A stretch of 24,862 nucleotides of DNA from CAYGXH01 sp964354485. Lineage in GTDB: Bacteria > Bacteroidota > Ignavibacteria > UBA10030 > SZUA-254. This document shows, one piece after another, positions 8,375 through 15,953 of the stretch. Each line of letters opens with the position of its first letter. The stretch's first letter is position 1. The DNA is taken from positions 1-24,862 of the forward strand of contig CAYGZY010000193.1 in the NCBI GenBank assembly GCA_964354485.1. Direction: 5' to 3'. The notes below the pieces were generated by a model, which worked only from the letters and a program-made list of their open reading frames with translations, did no database searches and was not told the DNA's origin. Made by a program: the position numbers and the translations under genes.

Positions 8375-9628
8375 TTACTTCGATTCTGACTCTTTGGATT
8401 TCTTCTTGACGTTGTCGACTTTCACTTTTACGCCATCTTCCAGTTCGCGGTTTATTGCCTTATAGCTTCCCGAAACCACTTCTTTCTTCTCATCAAGACC
8501 GGTAACAATTTCGGTATATGTATCATTTGAGATTCCGCGGGTGACTTCCAGTGTTTTAGCGACGTTATTCTCTATAATGAACACGATTTCCCGCACTTTT
8601 TCCGTCTTCTGCTTGATGCGCGAATCGTTCGCCGCCATCTGGTCGCTTTCATCCGCAGGTTGCCCTTCTTTCTCCTTCGTCGATGAGCGGGTAGTAACAC
8701 TCTGGATTGGTACAGTGATAACATTCTTCCTTGTCTCAGTTTCAATCGTTGCGGTCATAGACATGCCGGGACGGAGAGCAACACCCTTCTCAAGAATACG
8801 TATTTTCACTTCAAAATTTGTTACCTCCTCTTGCGTGCCGAATCCCTTCGTCTTCGCAGTATTTCCTATTTCATAGACCACGCCGTTTAACTTTCTGTTC
8901 TGGAGCGCATCGACTTCAATCCGCGCCGTATCACCAATGGAAATCAGAATAATGTCATTCTCGCCTACGTCGACACGAGATTCCATCTTCGATAGATCCG
9001 CCACCGTCATAACCGTCGTTCCCTGGAATTGACTTGTCCCGAGGACACGTGTGCCGAGTTCGACGTTCAGCGCACTCACTGTCCCAACCATAGGAGCATA
9101 GACAGTAGTCTTTGATAGGTTTTCATTCGCCTGTTTCAGCGCTGCATCTGCCTGGTCGTACTGAGCTTTTGCCATTTCATACATAGTATTTGATCCCTCG
9201 AGCTCGGCGTTGGAAATAAGCCCTTTCTCAAACAACTCGCTCGCCCTTTTATCCTCTGACTCATACTTCTGTAAATTGGCTTTTGCAGAAGTCAGTTCCG
9301 CATTTGCACGATCACGCATCGCTACGTAGATATCAGGTTTGATTTTAAGAAGGAGATCCCCCTTGTTCACCTTGTTGCCTTCACGTACCGGCAATCCGAT
9401 GACTTCCCCGCTAACTTCGGGGGAAATGGCGACCTGTATTTCCGGATAAATTTTACCCGTCGCGGTCACAACCTGCGTGACATTTCTGCGCTGACTCGTT
9501 TCTGTCTGAACGTTGAAGACCGGTTCCTTTTTGCTTCCGAGAATGACGATAAGAGTCAGAATAATGAGGACTCCGCCTATGATTGAGAATATGATGATCT
9601 TTTTTTTCGATTTCTTGTTGTTTGCCAT
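8375..9628 (-). CDS. MacA-like periplasmic adaptor (membrane fusion protein, RND/HlyD superfamily)
   Basis: A 417-residue adaptor that links inner-membrane MacB-type permeases to a TolC channel. A basic start (MANNKKSKKKI) precedes a single membrane anchor at about residues 11-31. Next come the first half of the lipoyl domain (SPEVSGEVIGLPVREGNKV), a coiled-coil hairpin (about 100-170, rich in Ala, Glu, Lys and Gln), the second lipoyl half (VYAPMVGTVSALNVELGTRV), a beta-barrel domain, and a membrane-proximal domain near VTRGISNDTYTEIVTGL. An acidic/lysine-rich linker around 320-345 and a strongly basic C-terminal tail are less usual. GGGG lies about 8-11 nt before the ATG. It is the second gene of the efflux operon. 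Confidence 0.93.
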   Translation of the reverse strand: MANNKKSKKKIIIFSIIGGVLIILTLIVILGSKKEPVFNVQTETSQRRNVTQVVTATGKIYPEIQVAISPEVSGEVIGLPVREGNKVNKGDLLLKIKPDIYVAMRDRANAELTSAKANLQKYESEDKRASELFEKGLISNAELEGSNTMYEMAKAQYDQADAALKQANENLSKTTVYAPMVGTVSALNVELGTRVLGTSQFQGTTVMTVADLSKMESRVDVGENDIILISIGDTARIEVDALQNRKLNGVVYEIGNTAKTKGFGTQEEVTNFEVKIRILEKGVALRPGMSMTATIETETRKNVITVPIQSVTTRSSTKEKEGQPADESDQMAANDSRIKQKTEKVREIVFIIENNVAKTLEVTRGISNDTYTEIVTGLDEKKEVVSGSYKAINRELEDGVKVKVDNVKKKSKESESK

Positions 9629-9682
9629 AAGATTTACCCCTTCACAATTATACCTGTTATCCCGGCCAGGGAAAACGCTCGT

Positions 9683-11020
9683 TTATTTTCCTATCACAAA
9701 TTCTAAATTTCTTTTGGCGATTGTGTAATTATACGATGCATTGATCGTGTTTGCTGCAGCGTTGACATAACCGGCACTCGCGATGAGCAAATCAAGGAGT
9801 GTTCCGGCGCCGAGGTTGTACCGTTCTTCGGCAATCTTCCTGTCTTCTGTCGCCGACTGCAATCCTTTCGCACTGACATCCACCTGCTTACGCGCGGCTT
9901 CCATATCGAGGAGGGCTTTTTTCACTTCAACCGCAATTTCCCGCTCCAATTGTGTGAGATTCGTCTCGGAATTTCGCCGCTGAGCAATAGCGGTTTGAAT
10001 CGCCTCGTTAGTCTGGAAAGCGTCGAAGATACTCCACCGCAGGCTGATACCCCATGAGTATGTTTTATTATTGTTCAAATCCTGAAATTTTTCGTTAGAC
10101 ATTGAATAATTTGCTGAGGCCGATAGACTAGGTAAATAACCGCTCCGCGCTGATACCACACTCCAATCGGCAATCCGATAGCCTTCTTTTGCTGCGACAT
10201 AATCCGGCCTCGACCCCAGGGCATTTTTTACGATGTCCCCTATTCCTTTGATGAGATCCTGAGAGGAAGCAAGCTCTGCCGCGTCGACGCTCGTTGAGAT
10301 ACTGGCATCTGCAAATCGATATTCCTTACTGACATCCAGTCCGATTAATGCAATGAGATCTGCCTTGGCTTTATCGTAAGCATTTTGCGCATTGATGACA
10401 CTCAGTTCATCAGATGCGACCTGCGACTGCTGGCGATACACATCGGCGAGTGAGAGAGCTCCGACGCGATTTGATTCAGTAATACGTTCAAGTTGCCGCC
10501 TGTCACGTTTTAAATTCTCTTCACTCACAGTAACAAGCTTTTCTAGTCTCAATATATTTAAGTACGCTGATTCGACCTGGTACCGGATAGACTGATTTGT
10601 ACGGATTGCAGTCTGTTCGGTCGCCGTGGCATTGGCTTTCGACTGGATAAAAGATGATTCACGCCTAAGACCATCGAAAAGCGTATAGGAGGCACCAAGA
10701 CCCACGGAGAAATTATTTCTAGTCGCAGTAGAAGCCGGAACAGGGATAACCTGTCCTAATATGAACTCTTCCCCCGCCTCACGGTCTGTCTGACTGCGGT
10801 TCCATCCGCCCGAAGCCGAGATTGAAGGAAGATAAGAGCCGTATGCGGCAAGAACGCTGCTATTTGCCGCGTTTACGTTATTACTCGCCTTAAGTATGGA
10901 TGTATTGTTTTCAAAAGCGAGACTGACCGCCTGATCAAGCGTCAGAACAACGGGCTCCTGAGCGCCGGTGATCCCGTTCATTAAAAAAATAAATACAACA
11001 ATGCCTGAAACGATTCTCAT
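9683..11020 (-). CDS. TolC-family outer-membrane efflux channel
   Basis: A 445-residue protein. The start at 11020 is preferred over one at 11050 because AAGGAG sits 6 nt upstream and translation then begins with a normal signal peptide (MRIVSGIVVFIFLMNG, cleavage near GAQ). The mature protein shows the two outer-membrane-efflux repeats: long alpha-helical stretches with heptad character, AYLNILRLEKLV in the first half, and VKKALLDMEAARKQVD then EERYNLGAGTLLDLL in the second. The latter is the familiar TolC-family R/Y-N-x-G motif. It trimerises into the outer-membrane channel and periplasmic tunnel, docking to the adaptor encoded next. It is the first gene of the operon, 98 nt behind the cca-family gene. 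Confidence 0.93.
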   Translation of the reverse strand: MRIVSGIVVFIFLMNGITGAQEPVVLTLDQAVSLAFENNTSILKASNNVNAANSSVLAAYGSYLPSISASGGWNRSQTDREAGEEFILGQVIPVPASTATRNNFSVGLGASYTLFDGLRRESSFIQSKANATATEQTAIRTNQSIRYQVESAYLNILRLEKLVTVSEENLKRDRRQLERITESNRVGALSLADVYRQQSQVASDELSVINAQNAYDKAKADLIALIGLDVSKEYRFADASISTSVDAAELASSQDLIKGIGDIVKNALGSRPDYVAAKEGYRIADWSVVSARSGYLPSLSASANYSMSNEKFQDLNNNKTYSWGISLRWSIFDAFQTNEAIQTAIAQRRNSETNLTQLEREIAVEVKKALLDMEAARKQVDVSAKGLQSATEDRKIAEERYNLGAGTLLDLLIASAGYVNAAANTINASYNYTIAKRNLEFVIGK

Positions 11021-11026
11021 TTTGAA

Positions 11027-11032
11027 CTCCTT
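11027..11032 (-). promoter_or_regulatory. ribosome binding site deciding the tolC-like start
   Basis: AAGGAG on the minus strand, 6 nt before the ATG at 11020. It lies inside the coding region that a start at 11050 would imply and so argues for the shorter protein with a proper signal peptide. Confidence 0.8.
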
Positions 11033-11043
11033 GTGTGAAATTT

Positions 11044-11075
11044 TGACCACAATGGGTCATTGAAACTAGCCCATT
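11044..11075 (-). promoter_or_regulatory. overlapping inverted repeats in the efflux-operon leader
   Basis: On the minus strand, TGACC (11059-11055) and GGTCA (11048-11044) form an inverted repeat with a 6-nt spacer. AATGGG (11075-11070) can pair with CCCATT (11056-11051), which shares two bases with the first repeat. The element lies between the candidate -10 and the ribosome site, a usual place for a repressor operator, or for alternative leader hairpins. No regulator gene is encoded in the operon. Confidence 0.35.
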
Positions 11076-11082
11076 TATACGA

Positions 11083-11122
11083 ATTATATAATATAATGTT
11101 GCGAGGGGGGGGGAATTGTCAT
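11083..11122 (-). promoter_or_regulatory. candidate promoter of the efflux operon
   Basis: On the minus strand, ATGACA (11122-11117, five of six matches to TTGACA) precedes TATATT (11095-11090) and TATAAT (11088-11083). The spacer to TATATT is 21 nt, longer than optimal, and contains a run of nine C. The -35 candidate overlaps the stop codon of the upstream cca-family gene. The -10 candidates are good but the region is AT-rich, so the exact promoter is uncertain. Confidence 0.4.
11105..11113. repeat. homopolymer tract (G9 on plus, C9 on minus)
   Basis: An uninterrupted run of nine G on the plus strand, between the stop codon of the cca-family gene and the candidate -10 of the efflux operon. 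It is striking against the surrounding AT-rich DNA. Such tracts change length by slipped-strand mispairing; the exact length here could also be a sequencing error. Confidence 0.9.
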
Positions 11123-12537
11123 TCCGAATATTCGCTAATAATTTGATCCTTAATACTGAGCAGTAATGCGAGAGCAGAATCATGTTCATTGGGGATTTCA
11201 CCGTCAAGAATCGCATCCTCGATCTTCTTCTTTAAGACACCTACAAGACGGCCAGGTTTAATCCGGCAAATCTCCATAATTTCATCACCTCTGACAGGCG
11301 GCTGCCAGCTCCTAATGCGGTCCTTTTCCTCAACTTCCTTCATCTTTTTCAATACGACATCGTAATTTTTTATGTAGCGCGACACCCGCTGAGGATTCTG
11401 TGAAGTGATGTCTGCGCGGCAAAGAAGCATGAGATCATCAATATCTTCTCTTGCCTCGAACATGAGTCTGCGAATGGCGCTGTCGGTTACTTCCTCGCTC
11501 ACCAATACCATTGGGCGCAGATGGAGTCTGACCAGCTTTTCAACATAATTTAGTTTATCCAACGGCAGGCGCATCCGCCGGAATATGGTTTTCATCATTC
11601 GTGCGCCGATTTCTTCATGACCGTGGAATGTCCACCCGATCTCCTCCTTAAATGCTTTCGTTCGCGGCTTCGCTATATCATGCACAAGCGACACAAACCG
11701 CAGCCAGATATTCTCGGAAGTCTGGCTCACGCCATCAACTACTTTGAGGGTATGCGCAAATACATCTTTGTGATGGTGATCCTGACGTTGTTCCACTCCG
11801 ACCATTTCGAGAAGCTCCGGAAATACGTGGCGCATGAGACCGGTCTCGTACAATAATTTCATGCCAATCGACGGCTTTGAAGAACAAAGAATCTTAAAAA
11901 ATTCATCGGTAGTCCGTTCCTTCGATACGATTTCAATACGGGGCGCCATTTTTTGAATTGCCGTATATACGCTCGGCTCGATCTTACAGTGAAGCTGCGA
12001 TGTAAATCTGACGGCACGCATCATCCTCAGCGGATCGTCGTCGAATGTCTTTTCGGGTTCGAGAGGCGTGCGAAGAATTCTGTTCTTAAGGTCTACACGC
12101 CCGTTATACGGATCGAGAAGCTCGCCGAACCGATCCTTATTTATCGAAACCGCCATTGTGTTAATTGTAAAATCGCGACGTGAAAGATCGCTCTCCAGGG
12201 ATGCCCGCTTTACCGATGGTTTGCGCGACGAATGTTCATAGCTCTCTTCCCGGGCAGTTACAAATTCAATTTTCCACTCCCCGAGCGGAAGCATAGCAGT
12301 CCCGAACCTTTCGTATGTAACCACTTCAGATTTACCGAATTCTCCTGCCACGCTCCCCGCAAATGCTATCGCATCTCCCACAACGACAATGTCGATATCC
12401 TTCCCTTCCTTGCCGAGAAGGATATCACGGACATACCCGCCGACGAGGTATGCTTCGACGCCGCGGCGGTCAGCAAGTGCGCCGATCCTAACAATTATGT
12501 CAGAGGATATTTCGACCGATTGTGTCGCCGTCATCAT
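11119..12537 (-). CDS. cca: CCA tRNA nucleotidyltransferase / poly(A) polymerase family protein with HD domain
   Basis: A 472-residue class II nucleotidyltransferase. The N-terminal catalytic domain has the flexible-loop motif LVGGYVRD (G33-G34, R37-D38) and the metal-binding aspartates D47-I-D49. These are followed by RRDFTINTMA and DPLRMMRAVRF, which belong to the neck and base-recognition region. A C-terminal HD phosphohydrolase domain follows with LVHDIAKP and a later HGHEEIG. The enzyme would add or repair the 3' CCA of tRNA. CCA-adding, A-adding and poly(A) polymerase members of this family cannot be separated reliably by eye, so the symbol is tentative; the HD domain favours a CCA/A-adding enzyme. 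The start codon overlaps the preceding gene's stop (ATGA), indicating translational coupling. Confidence 0.88.
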   Translation of the reverse strand: MMTATQSVEISSDIIVRIGALADRRGVEAYLVGGYVRDILLGKEGKDIDIVVVGDAIAFAGSVAGEFGKSEVVTYERFGTAMLPLGEWKIEFVTAREESYEHSSRKPSVKRASLESDLSRRDFTINTMAVSINKDRFGELLDPYNGRVDLKNRILRTPLEPEKTFDDDPLRMMRAVRFTSQLHCKIEPSVYTAIQKMAPRIEIVSKERTTDEFFKILCSSKPSIGMKLLYETGLMRHVFPELLEMVGVEQRQDHHHKDVFAHTLKVVDGVSQTSENIWLRFVSLVHDIAKPRTKAFKEEIGWTFHGHEEIGARMMKTIFRRMRLPLDKLNYVEKLVRLHLRPMVLVSEEVTDSAIRRLMFEAREDIDDLMLLCRADITSQNPQRVSRYIKNYDVVLKKMKEVEEKDRIRSWQPPVRGDEIMEICRIKPGRLVGVLKKKIEDAILDGEIPNEHDSALALLLSIKDQIISEYSE

Positions 12538-13529
12538 ACCATCCGTACCGATTGCCGTTCAATCGTCTCGAGTATCTGCTGAGCAACATGTAATGCTCTC
12601 AATCCGTCATCCCCGCTCACAACCGGCGGTTTCCGTGATTCAACAGCATCGAGAAATAACTCAAGCTCATATCGAAGAGGATTCACCTCTCTCACTTTCG
12701 GACGTTCATAAGTAATGTTCCGGTGTTTTGATCCGTCTTCGATGCGGCCAAGGAGTTTCGTCCTGCGATCTGATGCCTGATCGGAATCGACCAGACGAAA
12801 AACCTCCGCTTTTCCGTCAAGAAAATCTATGGAGATATACGCATCCTTCTGAAATAGCCGCATCTTACGCATCTTTTTCTGTGAAATGCGGCTCGCGGTC
12901 ACATTCGCGACACAGCCGTTTGCAAATTTTAGCCGCGCGTTTGCAATATCGACCGTATCGGAGACTACAGCAACGCCATCAGCTTCAATCATGCGGACCG
13001 GAGATTTTACAAGACTTAAAATAATATCAATATCATGTATCATGAGGTCAAGGACGACCGCTACATCCGTGCCGCGGGGATTAAACTGCGCCAGCCGGTG
13101 TGATTCTATAAACATCGGTTGAAGATTATAGGTTTCCACCGCAAGAATAGCAGGATTGAAGCGTTCAATATGCCCTACCTGTACGGTAATGCCTTTTTCC
13201 TTCGCACGCCGAACAAGCATCTCCCCTTCCGCTAATGTGTGTGTAATCGGTTTTTCGATGAAGAGATGCACGCCTGCATCTACAGCCTGCATAGCAATCT
13301 GGTAATGGGTCGTTGTCGGAGTTGCTATGCTGATAACGTTCACATCCCTGAGAAGATTTTCTAGTGAAGAATAGACATCGGTGCGAAATTCCGATGCGAT
13401 ATCACGGGCACGATCCGCATCCGAATCGATAATACCGACAAGTTCAGCTTTCGGGATCTGCGCGTACATTTTCGCATGCAGCGCTCCGAGCTTTCCAACA
13501 CCAACCACACCCACGCGCAATTTATTCAT
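12534..13529 (-). CDS. Gfo/Idh/MocA family NAD(P)-dependent oxidoreductase
   Basis: A 331-residue protein with an N-terminal Rossmann fold (VGVVGVGKLG, GxGxxG at G10-G12-G15; acidic D35 after the second strand suggests NAD preference), the family motif EKP (E92-K93-P94) with its catalytic lysine, and a C-terminal GFO_IDH_MocA domain. The segment GHIERFNPA is common in members that oxidise nucleotide sugars, such as UDP-GlcNAc 3-dehydrogenases. Together with the glycosyltransferase just upstream, this suggests a role in building an envelope glycan or lipid A precursor, but the substrate is unproved. The gene overlaps the glycosyltransferase by 8 nt and the cca-family gene by 4 nt. Confidence 0.88.
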   Translation of the reverse strand: MNKLRVGVVGVGKLGALHAKMYAQIPKAELVGIIDSDADRARDIASEFRTDVYSSLENLLRDVNVISIATPTTTHYQIAMQAVDAGVHLFIEKPITHTLAEGEMLVRRAKEKGITVQVGHIERFNPAILAVETYNLQPMFIESHRLAQFNPRGTDVAVVLDLMIHDIDIILSLVKSPVRMIEADGVAVVSDTVDIANARLKFANGCVANVTASRISQKKMRKMRLFQKDAYISIDFLDGKAEVFRLVDSDQASDRRTKLLGRIEDGSKHRNITYERPKVREVNPLRYELELFLDAVESRKPPVVSGDDGLRALHVAQQILETIERQSVRMV

Positions 13530-15072
13530 GTTGCCGTTCTCCTTGTTTCGAAATGGTCGTACCAGATTGAACAGAGTACACAGTGTAGTAATATATAGTA
13601 TGATCCGACAATCCCATTTGCAGGAACGGGCGGGTGATAATCGGTATAAGATCTTCTTTACTGCTCAATACATGGGGAACGGCTGATCGATAGACGACAT
13701 AGTCCGCCCGGCACAATGATGTGTACACTTTATCGTCCACCATACGCTCGTGAGTATAGCCCTGGCGCTGAAGCTGAAGTAGTGCCGGAGAGACCAAGCC
13801 TGCGGCATCACAAATGTAGCGTTCGGAGTAATAACCGATGGCTCCCACATCCTGTGCAAAGACTCTCGATCCTGGCGGCGTATTGAGCTGCAACCACCTG
13901 CCGATTGGAATGAGAGATAACTCCATTCCCTCTGAAAAAGCATCGATACCAGGTTTTACGTAGTTGCTATACACAATCTGACTCTGGAGCATTACAAGCA
14001 CGGTGAATACCAATATTCCTCCATAGAGATACCGTGCCATTAAGGACCGCGAGAGCACTTCAGTGAGAAAGTAGAAAGCGTACATCAGTACTATCGGGGT
14101 CAGAAGCAGGAGGTAACGAGAAATTATATTTACATCGGTGATCACATAAAAGACCGGAAGGATAATCATCCATCCGGCTCCAATTAAAGACGGCTGTGAG
14201 GAGTATCCGGTTGTGCTACTCTCTTTGGATTTTTGATTTTTTAACAGCTTTATTTGTGAAAAAAACAGAGTCCCACAGAGTATGCAAACGAGGATACTGA
14301 TACCATCTGACACGATCACAGTTTGTGCAATGTCAAAAACAGCCGATATCCTCCCATCGATGCTCCCGGATAATCCAGCCTTCGCAAGGGCTGTATTGGG
14401 CATGAATGTTCCGAAAGTGCGTTGAGCATAGATGAACCATAGCATAATTGGAAGAAGAGCGAGAACCATCGACGCCGCGAGCAAACGCTTTGCTTTTCCC
14501 TTCTGCGTCCAGAAGATATCCACCGCGATTAATACCAGTAAGAGAAGCCCCTCAGGCCGTACCAAACCGAGCACTCCAGTAAACACAGCAGAATGAAGAT
14601 GATTTCGTCTCAACAGAAAATTCATCGAAAGAAGAAGCAGTATGATTGCCAGCGAAGTCTCCATACCGCTCCCCGTCCAGCGAACGAACCATACATTGAG
14701 AGAAAAGGCAATGGTGGCGCAGATGCGGATAGCCTTATCACGCACGAGCGGGAAGAGAGTTATATAGAAGATGATCAGCGCAGCGCAGCCAAGTATGATG
14801 TCAACAGTTTTCGTGAAAACGTAGAAATCAAATCCCAGAATTCCACCCGTGGAGATAATAAAGAGCCAGAGGGGACTCGTTATTCCATAGGTTGGCTCAC
14901 CCGCATTGAAGGCGATACCGTTTCCATGCGTGATATTTCTTGCATACTGCAGATAAATGTATGTATCATCCGGTGTATACCTAAAGTGAGAATACACGTT
15001 GACAATAAAAATGATGACGATGACAACCAGCACAATAGAGGGAAGCCACGCATAAGGACGATCATTGCTCAT
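13522..15072 (-). CDS. GT-C superfamily membrane glycosyltransferase
   Basis: A 516-residue polytopic membrane protein with roughly ten or more helices. The start at 15072 is chosen because it lies just after the stop of the upstream HAD gene and lets the first helix begin normally (after MSNDRPYAWLP). A start at 15114 would overlap that gene. After the first helix comes an acidic pair D35-D36 in TPDDTYIYLQYARN, then FNAGEP and GITSPLW, and later GSGMETSLA. This resembles the catalytic first loop of GT-C enzymes that use polyprenyl-phosphate sugars (the AftB/mannosyltransferase type). A soluble periplasmic domain follows the last helix. The likely reaction is sugar transfer from a lipid carrier on the periplasmic side; acceptor and sugar are unknown. 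Third-last gene of a four-gene operon. Confidence 0.78.
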   Translation of the reverse strand: MSNDRPYAWLPSIVLVVIVIIFIVNVYSHFRYTPDDTYIYLQYARNITHGNGIAFNAGEPTYGITSPLWLFIISTGGILGFDFYVFTKTVDIILGCAALIIFYITLFPLVRDKAIRICATIAFSLNVWFVRWTGSGMETSLAIILLLLSMNFLLRRNHLHSAVFTGVLGLVRPEGLLLLVLIAVDIFWTQKGKAKRLLAASMVLALLPIMLWFIYAQRTFGTFMPNTALAKAGLSGSIDGRISAVFDIAQTVIVSDGISILVCILCGTLFFSQIKLLKNQKSKESSTTGYSSQPSLIGAGWMIILPVFYVITDVNIISRYLLLLTPIVLMYAFYFLTEVLSRSLMARYLYGGILVFTVLVMLQSQIVYSNYVKPGIDAFSEGMELSLIPIGRWLQLNTPPGSRVFAQDVGAIGYYSERYICDAAGLVSPALLQLQRQGYTHERMVDDKVYTSLCRADYVVYRSAVPHVLSSKEDLIPIITRPFLQMGLSDHTIYYYTVYSVQSGTTISKQGERQHE

Positions 15073-15077
15073 CTGAG

Positions 15078-15743
15078 TTACACTCCGACCGGAAGTGTGA
15101 CACTTTTCACCCATTCGAAAAATTCCTTCACACTATGGAATTGATAATCAACCTTCATGCGCATCACGTTCTCTTTTCCATAGGAATCCCAGAGGACAGC
15201 CGCGATTTCTACACCGGCTTCATGTGCAGCTTTTACATCTGCCACACTATCACCTACCATAAGGACCTCCCCAGGTTCCAATTCGAACTTATCGATTACT
15301 TTTCGTATTCCCTCAGAAGACGGTTTATGATTTATAACATCATTTCCGCTTATAATGATGTCAAAAAGATTTTTCACTCCGATTTTATCCAGCGTAATAA
15401 GTGCAGACATCTTCCCTTTACCCGTAAAAATTGCCAGTATGATCCCGCAGGTCTTGAGGAACTCAAGCATTTCCCGAATTCCTTCGTAGGCATCCGCCAT
15501 GCGCGGATGATGGGCTTCATAATAAGCATAAAAATCGTCCATCGCTTCATCGATTTTTTCTTTCCCGACCAATCGTTCGATGGCAATTTGTTCCGGCGGA
15601 CCGAACATGCTTGTAATTTCTTCAGGGGAATAGGATTTATTGGTATATTTTTGCGCTACATGATTAAAAGTGGCAAATATCAGCTCATTCGTCTTCGTAA
15701 GGGTGCCGTCAAGATCGAAAATTATGCATGTAAATTTCTTCAT
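15078..15743 (-). CDS. HAD-superfamily hydrolase, phosphoglycolate phosphatase-like
   Basis: A 221-residue HAD phosphatase. Motif I is FDLDGT with the nucleophile D10 and general acid D12. A helical cap follows (about residues 16-85, with MFGPPEQIAIERLVG). Motif II is FTGKGK, a lysine (motif III) lies near the HKPSSEG segment, and motif IV is MVGDSVADVKAA. This layout (class I cap, C1 type) matches phosphoglycolate phosphatase and pyrophosphatase PpaX relatives; the true substrate may be another sugar phosphate. It is the first gene of the four-gene minus operon, divergent from the aldolase gene. No clear Shine-Dalgarno sequence precedes the ATG, so it may be translated from a short leader. 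Confidence 0.87.
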   Translation of the reverse strand: MKKFTCIIFDLDGTLTKTNELIFATFNHVAQKYTNKSYSPEEITSMFGPPEQIAIERLVGKEKIDEAMDDFYAYYEAHHPRMADAYEGIREMLEFLKTCGIILAIFTGKGKMSALITLDKIGVKNLFDIIISGNDVINHKPSSEGIRKVIDKFELEPGEVLMVGDSVADVKAAHEAGVEIAAVLWDSYGKENVMRMKVDYQFHSVKEFFEWVKSVTLPVGV

Positions 15744-15953
15744 AACGGATAAAATATACCAAAAAGATGAAGGAGAAACAAAGGGACTTAGACCGGAACA
15801 GAGTGAGAAATTGGATTGATATTTGATGAAATTCTGACATTAGTCAAAAGATGAATATCATAAAATTTTCGGATCTCTTACATTTTTTGTATATTAAAAA
15901 CTGCAAATAAAGAGTATTATTGATTCTCCATATATCCAGTTATTGAGGTAATT
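15744..15953. other. divergent intergenic region between the HAD gene and fbaB
   Basis: These 210 nt must contain both promoters. A perfect inverted repeat TGAC-ATTA-GTCA lies at 15835-15846, near the middle, and could bind a dimeric regulator serving either gene. TATATT at 15890-15895 could be a -10 for the aldolase, but no matching -35 is convincing. GTATATTTT lies just before the HAD start on the minus strand. No RNA gene was seen. Confidence 0.4.
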
